From Mycolicibacterium sp. (GTDB lineage Bacteria > Actinomycetota > Actinomycetes > Mycobacteriales > Mycobacteriaceae), in assembly GCF_017853185.1 (NCBI RefSeq), contig NZ_JAFMJZ010000015.1, positions 1 to 35,059 of the forward strand: 35,059 nucleotides of DNA, given 5' to 3'. The notes beneath the pieces were generated by a model. The model searched no databases. It saw only the letters and a program-made list of their open reading frames with translations, and was not told the DNA's origin. The stretch's first letter is position 1. Each line of letters opens with the position of its first letter. Shown here piece by piece: positions 14,700 through 24,825 of this stretch. The position numbers and the translations under genes are program-made.

Positions 14700-15722
14700 A
14701 TGGGCGTGGAATTTCCCGGCCCTGATGCCATCAGGGACGTGCTCGTGCTGGCCAACCGTGCGCCGTCGGTGCACAACTCGCAGCCGTGGCACTGGCGGGT
14801 CGGACCGGACAGTCTGCACCTGTACGCCGATCCCAGCCGGCACCTCCCGCGGATCGACCCCGACCGCCGCGACATGATGCTCAGTTGCGGTGCGGCCCTG
14901 CACCACTGCACGGTGGCGCTGGCGGCGGCCGGGTGGCGCGCCACGGTGGACCGGCTGCCCGATCCGTCCGATCCCCATCATCTGGCGGTCATCACCGTCA
15001 CCGCCCAACCGCCCGGCGAACTCGACGTCACGCTGGCCGCGGCGATCACCCGGCGGCGGACCGATCGCCGCACCTACGGTTCGTGGCCGGTGCCGTGGGG
15101 GGATATCGCCCTGATGGGAGCACGCGCCGCGCGCGCCGGGGTGATGCTGCGCCAGGTCGACGAGATTCCCGCCCTGAACGCGATCGTCGCGGAGTCGGTG
15201 GCCCGGCACAGCAACGACCCGGACTATCTCGCCGAGCTCACGGCCTGGAGTGGCCGGCACGGATCGGTGGCAGGGGTCCCGGCCCGCAACACCCCCGATC
15301 CGGATGAGGCGGCCCCGATCCCGGCGCGGGTGTTCGCCGGACCGGCGTTGCGCCAGCCGTCGCAGGCGCCGTCCAGCGCGGACAACGCCGCGATGCTGGT
15401 GCTCGGCACCGAGGGTGACGACGAACTCGCCCGGCTGCGGGCCGGTGAGGTGACCAGCCTGGTGCTGCTGTCGGCGACAGCGATGGGGCTGGCCAGTTGT
15501 CCGGTGACCGAACCGCTGGAGATCGCCGAAACGCGGGCGTCGGTTCGCGAAGACGTCTTCGGCGCCAGCGGCTACCCGCAGATGATCGTGCGCGTCGGCT
15601 GGTCACCGGTGGGCGCCGACCCGCTGCCGGCCACCCCGCGCCGGCCGCTGAACGAGGTCGCCGACTGGCTGCACAGCGGGGCCTCCAACGTCGGCCCGGA
15701 CGTGGTGAGCCGGGTCTGTTAG
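14700..15722 (+). CDS. Acg-family nitroreductase-fold protein
   Basis: 340 residues of the Acg family (M. tuberculosis Acg/Rv2032, Rv3127 and Rv3131 type). The signature NRAPSVHNSQPW is at 19-30, ALxxCGAxLxH at about 62-70, RRRTDRRTYG at 118-127, and TPRRPLNEVADWL near the C-terminus. These proteins have two fused nitroreductase-like halves and bind FMN, but classical nitroreductase activity has not been found in Acg, where a lid blocks the flavin; they are strongly DosR-induced. The DosR box at 14617 supports membership in that regulon here. The stop overlaps the convergent otsB1 stop by 4 nt (15719-15722), so neither gene has its own 3' untranslated region. A second paralogue is encoded at 26934-27914. 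Confidence 0.88.
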   Translation: MGVEFPGPDAIRDVLVLANRAPSVHNSQPWHWRVGPDSLHLYADPSRHLPRIDPDRRDMMLSCGAALHHCTVALAAAGWRATVDRLPDPSDPHHLAVITVTAQPPGELDVTLAAAITRRRTDRRTYGSWPVPWGDIALMGARAARAGVMLRQVDEIPALNAIVAESVARHSNDPDYLAELTAWSGRHGSVAGVPARNTPDPDEAAPIPARVFAGPALRQPSQAPSSADNAAMLVLGTEGDDELARLRAGEVTSLVLLSATAMGLASCPVTEPLEIAETRASVREDVFGASGYPQMIVRVGWSPVGADPLPATPRRPLNEVADWLHSGASNVGPDVVSRVC

Positions 15723-18700
15723 CCGAACCTCAGCGTGCTGCCCGGCGTCAGGGTCTGCACCACCCCGCGGCACTCGACGTCGATCGGCGGGTGATCGGAG
15801 GGGTCGACGCTGATCTCGGTGCTACGGCCGCGGATCGTCAGATGCAGACGGTAACCGCGGTAGAAGATCGGCATCCGCAGTGCGCCAAGGCTTTCCGGCC
15901 ATAGCGGGTTGATGATCAGCCGGTCGGCCCGGGTCTCCAGGCCGGTCAGGCAGCGCTGCAACAGGTCGATGCTGCCGGCCATCGCCGCGATGTGGATGCC
16001 TTCGGCGGTGGTGCCGCCCTGGATGTCGGCGACGTCGGAGGCGAGCACTTGCTGGAAATACCGCATCGCCCGTTCGCGGTCGCCGCGGGCCAGCACCCAG
16101 GCGTGCACCACGCCGCTCAGCGTCGAACCGTGTGAGGTGCGGTGCAGGTAGTAGTCGACGGTCAGCGGAATCTGCTCGGGGGTGAAGCGGTAGCCCATCC
16201 GGGCGAACAGTTCGCGCAACTCGTCGGCGGAGAGCAGATAGAACAGCATCAGCACGTCGGCCTGCTTGGAGGCCTTGTAGCGGTTGACGCTGTCGTTGTC
16301 CGCCTCCAGGATCCGGTCCAGGCGCTGAATGTTGCCGTGCCGCTCACGCAGTCCGTGCCAGTCCAACTCCTCGAGATCGGCATAGCCCTCGAACTGGCTG
16401 ATGACGTCGCCCCCGGGCGAAGGCCCGGATGTCAGGCCGGAGTGGAACGGCACGAACATCCGCCGGCTGACCTCGTCCCAGCGGTCCAGTTCGCTGCCGC
16501 GGATGCCCAGTGACTCCATCAGGTCAAGGCGTTCGCGCAGTGGCAGCGCGTCCAGTGCGTCCAGGGCGCGGACGATCACCCACACCGCCATCACGTTGGT
16601 GTAGGCGTTGTTGTCGACACCGTCGTAGGGGCGGTCCGGGTATCCGGAGTGGAACTCGTCGGGACCGATCACGCCGCGAATCACATAGCGGCCCCGGCCT
16701 TCGTCGAGGGACTCGTCGAACTCCGCGCGGCTCACCCAGAACCGGGCAATCTCGGCGAGCATCTCGGCGCCGTTCTCGGTGAGGTACTCCAGATCCCCGG
16801 TCACCTGGTAGTACTGCCAGACGTTGTAGGCCACCGCGATGCCGATGTGATGCGCCCGGGCGCTGGCGTCGGGGTTCCACCGGCCGGAATTCGGGTTCAG
16901 GTGCAGCTTCTGGCTCTCCTCCCGGCCGTCGCTGCCGGACTGCCAGGGGAACATCGCACCGGCGTAGCCGGCCTCGCGGGCGGCCCGGCGGGCTTCGGGG
17001 AGTCGTCGGTAGCGGTAGCGCAGCAGCGAACGGGTGACCGCGGGGGAGCGCAGATTGAGCACCGGGAAGACGAACAGTTCGTCCCAGAAGATGTGGCCGC
17101 GGTAGGCCTCGCCGTTGAGTCCGCGGGCGGGCACCCCGGCGTCGAGGTCTTCGGCGCGGTTGGGAACCGTCTCCAGCAGGTGCAGCAGGTGCAGGCGAAC
17201 CACCCGCATGGCGTCCGGATCGGAATCGAAATCGATGTCGAACCGCTCCCACAGGTGCGCCCATTCGCGGACGTGGCCCTCGCGCAGGTCGGCGTAACGG
17301 TCGAGGCTGTCGAGGAGTCGCGCCGCGGCGTCGCCCGGTTCGGAGATGGCGTGATTGCGGCCGGTGAAGATGGCGGCCAGTTTCTCCACGGTGACCGATT
17401 CGCCGGCCTCCAGTCGCACGACACAGTCGTGACCGGTACGGCGCGGTTCGTCGACGAACCGACGGTCGGCGGCCAGCGGCTCGCCGTCACGCCAGACCGT
17501 GGTGCGGGCCGCCACCGCGATCGGTATCCGGGACTGCACCGTCTCGCACACCAGTAGCGCGGCGTCCGGCGAAAGTTCCAGGGTGGATGTGGCGACCAGG
17601 TGGTCGCTGGCCAGTGCGCTGTAGCGTTCGACCCCGGCATTGCGGACGTCACCGTCGATCAGCGAGAGGAATTCCACAGTGCCCGACCAGTTCTCGGCCC
17701 ACACCGTGGTCTCCAGCGCGCAGGCGTGCGGCTGGTGCATCGCCGCGATGCGGCGCTGCAGCACCCGGGTGATCCGGCCGGCCGGGTCACGGAACCGGAA
17801 GTCCCGGGTCAGTTCGGCGTGCCGTAGATCCATTGTCTGCTGATAGGTCAGCACCTCGCATCCGTCGATGTCGAACCAGTCGTCGCCGTCGATGCGGAAC
17901 TTCAGCGACAGCCAGTTCGGCAGATTGACCAGGCTCTCGTTCTCGATCCGGACCCCGGCGATCTCGTCGGTGAGCCGGTTGTACAGGCCGGCCGCGTAGG
18001 TCCCCGGGTAATGCAGCGGCCCGGCGTCGGCTTCCGGCGCGCAACCGCGGGTGGCCCGGTAGCCGTTGCCCACCGAGCACAGCGTCTCGCGCAGTCGCTC
18101 CTGCTCGGGGATGTAGCCGCCGAAAGTGAATGTCCAAGGGCTGCTGCGGGTTTGGCTCTCGATTCCGCCCTGATCCACCATCCGTTCGATGAATTCGCGA
18201 ACGTGCGAAGGGTCGCTCAGGGCGAACCGCGCAGCCGTCGACCGGTCGCCGTCCTCGCTGTGCTGCACCACGATCCCGATGCCGTCGTGCAGAACCGAGT
18301 CGAAAGCGTCCTCGTCGGTCAGGTCGTCGCCGATGAAGATCGGCAGCAGGGTCTCCTCGCCGTCGATCTCACGGGCGATCCATTCCAGGGTTCTGCCCTT
18401 GTCCCAGTCCAGGTTCGGCCTCAGTTCCACGACCATCCGGCCTGAGGTCACTTTCAGGCCGCTGCGCCGGCCCGCGTCGTGTACGGCCGCGGTGACGGCC
18501 GCTGCCGCGCCCTCGGCCGCGTTTCGGTAGTGCACGGCCACCGCATACCGCTTGTGTTCGACGACGACCCCGGGGATCGACGACAAGCGCTGCCGCAGTT
18601 CGTCGGCGGCGTTCGCCAGCATCGGCACGGCATGCGCGGCGGTCTCGTTGTGGTGGTAGGTCCCGTCCGGAGCGACCATCTCGAAGCCGTGACTTCCGGC

Positions 18701-19732
18701 GTACCACAGTCCGGGAATGCTGACCCGCTCCCGGATGTCATCGAGGCCGCGACCGGAGAGCACCGCCACCGGATACTGCGCGGCCAGCGCCCGCAGTGCC
18801 GCGTCGGCGCCGTCAACCAGCGCTGCGGCGCCCGGTTCGTCGACGATGTCGGACAGCGTGCCGTCGAAGTCGAAGAAGAACGCCGGCCGCCTGGCCGAGG
18901 AGACCCCGGCGATCTGCTCGAACGACAGCAGGGCGTCGGGCAGCACCGACATCCGCCGGTCGATGGTGCGAACGGTGACGTCGGCAAGGTCCCCGATGAC
19001 CGCATCGGCGCCGCAGTCGCTCAACTGCGCGGCGGACGCACCGGTGCGGTCGACGCCGATCACCAGTCCGAACCCGCCGGCCCGGGCCGCCGCGACGCCG
19101 GCCTCGGAGTCCTCGACGACGACGCTGCGTCCGGGGCGCGCGCCGAGACGGGCTGCGGCCTCCAGCAGGATCGCCGGGTCCGGCTTGCCGGGCAGACCCA
19201 GTTCGGCGGTCACGACTCCGTCGACTCGGACCGGGAAAAGGTCTGTGAGCCCGGCTGATTCGAGCACCAGGGCGCAGTTGCGGCTGGCCGAGATGACGGC
19301 GACCCGGATACCGGCGTCACGCAGCCGCCGCACCAGCGACACGGTGGATTCGAACACCGGCACGCCGGCATCGACCTTCGCCAGGAACAGCGCCTGTTTG
19401 CGGTTGCCCAGACCGCAGACGGTCTCCAGATCGGGACCGTCGGCGTTCGCCCCCCACGGCAGCGTGACGCCGCGGGAGGCCAGGAAATCACGCACCCCGT
19501 CGTAGCGCGGCTTGCCGTCGATGAAGTGCCGGTAATCCTCGGCTGTGAACGGGCCGTGGTGCTCCGCCGGCGACGACGCCCGGCCACTCAGATAGCCGTC
19601 GAAGAGTTCCTGCCAGGCCGCCGCATGCAGTGCGGCGGTGTCGGTGATGACGCCGTCGAGGTCGAACAGGACCGCGTCGTGGTAGCGGGGGTCGATGGCG
19701 ACCGGTGTGATGTCGGTGCGCTCACTTCCCAT
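15719..19732 (-). CDS. otsB1: HAD phosphatase / trehalose-6-phosphate phosphatase / GH65 three-domain protein
   Basis: 1337 residues, matching M. tuberculosis OtsB1 (Rv2006) in size and order. A beta-phosphoglucomutase-like HAD domain spans 1-250 (nucleophile Asp24 in FDLDGVITD, VEDSEAG at 206-212). A trehalose-6-phosphate phosphatase domain spans about 280-520 (FFDFDGTLSD with Asp288/Asp290, GDDLTDEDAF at 468-477). A glycoside hydrolase family 65 domain covers about 533-1330 with FWDELF at 882-887 and GPDEFH at 1023-1028, where Glu1026 is the expected general acid. Together they suggest phosphorolysis or dephosphorylation of trehalose-type disaccharides and beta-glucose-phosphate isomerisation in one chain. 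In M. tuberculosis OtsB2, not OtsB1, is the established phosphatase of trehalose synthesis, so a catabolic or stress role is more likely. The gene is divergent from a universal stress protein and probably has a leaderless start. Confidence 0.9.
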   Translation of the reverse strand: MGSERTDITPVAIDPRYHDAVLFDLDGVITDTAALHAAAWQELFDGYLSGRASSPAEHHGPFTAEDYRHFIDGKPRYDGVRDFLASRGVTLPWGANADGPDLETVCGLGNRKQALFLAKVDAGVPVFESTVSLVRRLRDAGIRVAVISASRNCALVLESAGLTDLFPVRVDGVVTAELGLPGKPDPAILLEAAARLGARPGRSVVVEDSEAGVAAARAGGFGLVIGVDRTGASAAQLSDCGADAVIGDLADVTVRTIDRRMSVLPDALLSFEQIAGVSSARRPAFFFDFDGTLSDIVDEPGAAALVDGADAALRALAAQYPVAVLSGRGLDDIRERVSIPGLWYAGSHGFEMVAPDGTYHHNETAAHAVPMLANAADELRQRLSSIPGVVVEHKRYAVAVHYRNAAEGAAAAVTAAVHDAGRRSGLKVTSGRMVVELRPNLDWDKGRTLEWIAREIDGEETLLPIFIGDDLTDEDAFDSVLHDGIGIVVQHSEDGDRSTAARFALSDPSHVREFIERMVDQGGIESQTRSSPWTFTFGGYIPEQERLRETLCSVGNGYRATRGCAPEADAGPLHYPGTYAAGLYNRLTDEIAGVRIENESLVNLPNWLSLKFRIDGDDWFDIDGCEVLTYQQTMDLRHAELTRDFRFRDPAGRITRVLQRRIAAMHQPHACALETTVWAENWSGTVEFLSLIDGDVRNAGVERYSALASDHLVATSTLELSPDAALLVCETVQSRIPIAVAARTTVWRDGEPLAADRRFVDEPRRTGHDCVVRLEAGESVTVEKLAAIFTGRNHAISEPGDAAARLLDSLDRYADLREGHVREWAHLWERFDIDFDSDPDAMRVVRLHLLHLLETVPNRAEDLDAGVPARGLNGEAYRGHIFWDELFVFPVLNLRSPAVTRSLLRYRYRRLPEARRAAREAGYAGAMFPWQSGSDGREESQKLHLNPNSGRWNPDASARAHHIGIAVAYNVWQYYQVTGDLEYLTENGAEMLAEIARFWVSRAEFDESLDEGRGRYVIRGVIGPDEFHSGYPDRPYDGVDNNAYTNVMAVWVIVRALDALDALPLRERLDLMESLGIRGSELDRWDEVSRRMFVPFHSGLTSGPSPGGDVISQFEGYADLEELDWHGLRERHGNIQRLDRILEADNDSVNRYKASKQADVLMLFYLLSADELRELFARMGYRFTPEQIPLTVDYYLHRTSHGSTLSGVVHAWVLARGDRERAMRYFQQVLASDVADIQGGTTAEGIHIAAMAGSIDLLQRCLTGLETRADRLIINPLWPESLGALRMPIFYRGYRLHLTIRGRSTEISVDPSDHPPIDVECRGVVQTLTPGSTLRFG

Positions 19733-19738
19733 GGTGTG

Positions 19739-19744
19739 ACGATA
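19739..19744 (-). promoter_or_regulatory. -10 element for a probable leaderless otsB1 transcript
   Basis: On the minus strand TATCGT is followed by six bases and the ATG at 19732, placing the transcription start on the start codon. No Shine-Dalgarno sequence is present. Confidence 0.5.
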
Positions 19745-19761
19745 TAGCGGACCCCCCGGTC

Positions 19762-19775
19762 TACAGTGAATTCAC
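19762..19775 (+). promoter_or_regulatory. -10 candidate and 10-bp palindrome upstream of the universal stress gene
   Basis: TACAGT at 19762-19767 fits TANNNT and would give a leader of about 24 nt carrying the strong AAGGAGGGG site at 19782-19790. GTGAATTCAC at 19766-19775 is a perfect palindrome sitting on the predicted transcription start. Confidence 0.35.
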
Positions 19776-19797
19776 GCAACCAAGGAGGGGTCCCCAA

Positions 19798-20673
19798 ATG
19801 TCCACTGCGCCAAGCACTCGCCCGATCGTCGTCGGGGTCGACGGTTCAGCGGTGTCGAAGGTCGCCGTCGACTGGGCGGCACGGAACGCGGCGATGCGCC
19901 GTGTGCCGCTGAAGCTGGTCAACGTGCTCAACCCGCCGGTCGTCATGGCCTTTCCCGAGGTCCCGATGCCCGAGGGATACGTCCAGTGGCAGGAGGACGA
20001 GGGCCGCAAGGTGCTCGACGCCGCCCTCGCGATCGCCGGGGAGGCCGCCGGGGATCTCGAGATCAGCAGTGAAATGGTGGCCGGCCCGTCGGTCCCGACA
20101 CTGGTCGAGGCGTCCAAGGACGCCCAGTTGATCGTGCTCGGCTGCCGTGGGCGGGGCGCCCTGGCACGCGGCCTGCTCGGCTCGGTCAGCACCGGGCTGG
20201 TCCATCATGCGTTCTGCCCGGTGGCGATCATCCACGACGAGGATCCGCTGATGCCGCATCCCTCCAAGGCCCCGGTGGTGGTCGGCGTGGACGGGTCTCC
20301 GGCGTCGGAGAAGGCGGTCAGGATCGCGTTCGAGGAGGCGTCGTTTCGCGGCGTCGACCTGGTGGCCGTCCACGCCTGGAGCGACACCGGGGTGTTCGAG
20401 TTCCCCGGCGTTGACTGGTCGGTCCAACAGGGCCTGGCCGAGGAGGTCCTCAGCGAGCGGTTGTCGGGTTGGCAGGAGCGCTACCCGGACGTGCTGGTTC
20501 GACGGGTCGTGGTGGCCGACCGGCCCGCGCATCAACTGCTCGAGCAGGCCAAGGAGGCCCAGTTGCTGGTCGTGGGCAGCCACGGTCGCGGCGGCTTCGC
20601 CGGGATGTTGCTGGGTTCGGTGAGCAGCGGGATCGCGCACGCCGCCCGGATGCCGGTGATCATCGCGCGGTGA
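19798..20673 (+). CDS. tandem universal stress protein (Rv2005c type)
   Basis: 291 residues with two UspA domains (about 8-145 and 157-290). Each carries the nucleotide-binding G-x2-G-x9-G(S/T) pattern: GCRGRGALARGLLGSVST in the first and GSHGRGGFAGMLLGSVSS in the second, along with VVGVDGS at the start of each domain. Both sites look intact, so ATP binding is likely. Divergence from otsB1 copies the Rv2005c/Rv2006 arrangement of M. tuberculosis, where both belong to the DosR regulon. The very strong ribosome-binding site predicts high translation. I could not find a full DosR box in the 65-bp intergenic region. The gene is convergent with dosS, with 26 bp between stops. Confidence 0.92.
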   Translation: MSTAPSTRPIVVGVDGSAVSKVAVDWAARNAAMRRVPLKLVNVLNPPVVMAFPEVPMPEGYVQWQEDEGRKVLDAALAIAGEAAGDLEISSEMVAGPSVPTLVEASKDAQLIVLGCRGRGALARGLLGSVSTGLVHHAFCPVAIIHDEDPLMPHPSKAPVVVGVDGSPASEKAVRIAFEEASFRGVDLVAVHAWSDTGVFEFPGVDWSVQQGLAEEVLSERLSGWQERYPDVLVRRVVVADRPAHQLLEQAKEAQLLVVGSHGRGGFAGMLLGSVSSGIAHAARMPVIIAR

Positions 20674-20699
20674 CGATGCCGGCGTGACCCCGGTGTGAC

Positions 20700-22992
<2,293 letters not shown>

Positions 22993-23005
22993 GCCGATAA
23001 CACTG

Positions 23006-23827
23006 TCACAACAACCGCTGCCGGTCGACGACCAGCACCGAGCAGTCGGTGTCGTGCAGGGCGCTGAGGCCGGCACGGCCGAGGAGTTCGCCGGCGTCGG
23101 CGTTGCCCGCGCCCACCACGACGAGCTGGATCTTGGCGGCGTTGCGGACCAGATAGTCGAACATCCGGCCGTGCACGGCCACCGGCCTGACGTCGAGGTC
23201 GGGGTAGTGGCGCTGCCATTCCGAGAGCCGGCGGTCGATCTGTGCGCGAACCAGGCGGTCACTCTCGGCGGCCTGGTTCGAGTCGCAGATGCTGGTCTTG
23301 TGGGACTGCCATGCGCCCAGGGCCCGCAGCGGCACCCCCCTGAGCCGGGCCTCCTCGACGGCGAACTGCAGCACCGCGGCGCTGTCCGGCGTCCCGTCCA
23401 GTTCGACGGCGACCCAGCCCGGGGCCACCCATCCCGGATCCGGCCGGTCCGCGCCGCGGACCGCGGCGACCGGGCAGTGCGCGCCGGCTGCCAGCGCGCC
23501 GGCGGTCGAGCCCACCGCCCCCACGCAGAGCATCGCCGCGTCGCGGGATGCTGCCAGCAGCGCCGCGACCGGCTCCCCGGTCAGCACGGCGGTCTCAACG
23601 CGCACCGCGCCGTCGGCCGTCCGCACCGCTGCCAGCGCGGCATTGAGATCCCGCTGAGCTTCGGCGGTGGCGGCTTCGTTCACCATCGAGTCGGCCGCCA
23701 CCGAGACCAGGCGCAGTGCGATATCGCGGCTGAGGGCTTCGGGTACGGCCCACAATGCCGCCCGCACCGCGTCCGGTGAGCCGTCGATGCCGACCACGAT
23801 CGACGGTGGTGTGAACGATTCAGGCAT
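23006..23827 (-). CDS. universal stress protein (Rv2028c/Rv3134c type)
   Basis: 273 residues from the ATG at 23827, chosen because AGGAG lies five bases upstream; a GTG one codon earlier is too close. Two Usp domains are present: the first begins [20 protein letters not shown], and the second ends [14 protein letters not shown]. Neither half keeps a full G-x2-G-x9-G(S/T) ATP motif ([20 protein letters not shown] in the first), so it may be a non-ATP-binding type. The C-terminal part ([19 protein letters not shown]) resembles Rv2028c more than Rv3134c, as judged from memory. It overlaps the pfkB stop by 8 nt and precedes dosR by 13 bp, so it is coupled to both. Confidence 0.9.
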   Translation of the reverse strand: MPESFTPPSIVVGIDGSPDAVRAALWAVPEALSRDIALRLVSVAADSMVNEAATAEAQRDLNAALAAVRTADGAVRVETAVLTGEPVAALLAASRDAAMLCVGAVGSTAGALAAGAHCPVAAVRGADRPDPGWVAPGWVAVELDGTPDSAAVLQFAVEEARLRGVPLRALGAWQSHKTSICDSNQAAESDRLVRAQIDRRLSEWQRHYPDLDVRPVAVHGRMFDYLVRNAAKIQLVVVGAGNADAGELLGRAGLSALHDTDCSVLVVDRQRLL

Positions 23828-24791
23828 CACGGCTCCTAACCAGGTCCAGGTCCACCGGATGCTCAGTCTCCAGGAACAGCCGTTCGGCGTCTGCCCGGGT
23901 GCACGGCGCCGTTCCCGGGGTGAGCAGCGTCGCGGCTCCGGTGGCGATGCCGAGCCGGGCCGCCTCGTCCACCGGCCAGCCCCGGATCAGGCCGACGGCG
24001 ACGCCGGCCAGCATCGCGTCACCCGCGCCGACCCCGCTGCCGCCGGGTGGGATGGTCACCGGCACCGCGGCGAATCGTTGCGCGCGGTCCCGGCTGACCA
24101 GCATGGCGCCTGCGGCGCCCAATGAGACCAACAGGTGCCGGGCCGCCCCGCGCTCGATGAATTCACCGGCGGCGGCCAGTTGTTCGTCCTCGGTCTCCAG
24201 CGCCCGGCCCACGCACTCACGTAACTCGCGCACGCTCGGCTTGAGCAGGAACACCCCGGAGTTGACGTGTGTGAGCCCGCCTCCCGAGGTGTCCAGCAGG
24301 AAGGTGACACCGAGTTCGGTGCAGACGTTGGCGACCTGCTGATAGAAATCCGGCGGCACCCCGGGCGGCAGGCTGCCGCTGGCCACCACGATCGACGCGC
24401 CGGCCGCGGCATGGCGCAACTGCAGCAGGCACTCGGTCTGCTCGGCGACGGTCAGCTGCGGTCCTGGAAGTACGAAGCGGAACTGCCGGTTGGTGCTGGC
24501 CTCGTTGACGGTGAGGCTCTCCCTGGTGCACCCGCCGATCGGAATGCGATGCGAGGCAAGGCCTTCGGCCGCCAGAAGGTTGCAGATCAACTCGCCGGCC
24601 GGGCCGCCGGCCGGGAACACCGCCATGGCCGCGGCGCCGAGGTTCTGGGCCACCAGTGCCACGTTGATGCCACCGCCACCCGGGTCGTAGCGGGGTGTCG
24701 AGCAGCGCAGCTTGTCGGTCGGTCGCACCACCTCGGTGCCGGTGGTGATGTCGAGCGCGGGGTTCATGCAGAGGGTGACGATTCGGTCCAC
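23820..24791 (-). CDS. pfkB: PfkB-family sugar kinase (6-phosphofructokinase-type)
   Basis: 323 residues from the GTG at 24791, which has AAGGGG about nine bases upstream; a GTG at 24812 would add seven residues. Ribokinase-fold signatures: TLCMNPALDIT near residue 6, the substrate-binding PGGGGINVA at about 36, LPGPQLTVAEQ, VVASGSLPPG, and the C-terminal ATP-site motif GSGVGAGDAMLAG with the catalytic Asp. Close in sequence to M. tuberculosis Rv2029c, a DosR-regulated PfkB annotated as phosphofructokinase B. It phosphorylates fructose 6-phosphate or tagatose 6-phosphate in the family. It lies between the phosphoribosyltransferase-esterase fusion (34-bp gap) and the universal stress gene (8-nt overlap). 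Confidence 0.9.
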   Translation of the reverse strand: MDRIVTLCMNPALDITTGTEVVRPTDKLRCSTPRYDPGGGGINVALVAQNLGAAAMAVFPAGGPAGELICNLLAAEGLASHRIPIGGCTRESLTVNEASTNRQFRFVLPGPQLTVAEQTECLLQLRHAAAGASIVVASGSLPPGVPPDFYQQVANVCTELGVTFLLDTSGGGLTHVNSGVFLLKPSVRELRECVGRALETEDEQLAAAGEFIERGAARHLLVSLGAAGAMLVSRDRAQRFAAVPVTIPPGGSGVGAGDAMLAGVAVGLIRGWPVDEAARLGIATGAATLLTPGTAPCTRADAERLFLETEHPVDLDLVRSRDA

Positions 24792-24825
24792 TCGTGTCAG
24801 CCCCTTCCCCACAGCGCCATCGGCC

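Noticed and set aside
19745..19765. GGAC-CCCCCC-GGTC sequence as a DosR box between otsB1 and the universal stress gene
   Set aside because: Half-sites are separated by two extra bases and the right half does not match GTCCC; only the left half-site is plausible.
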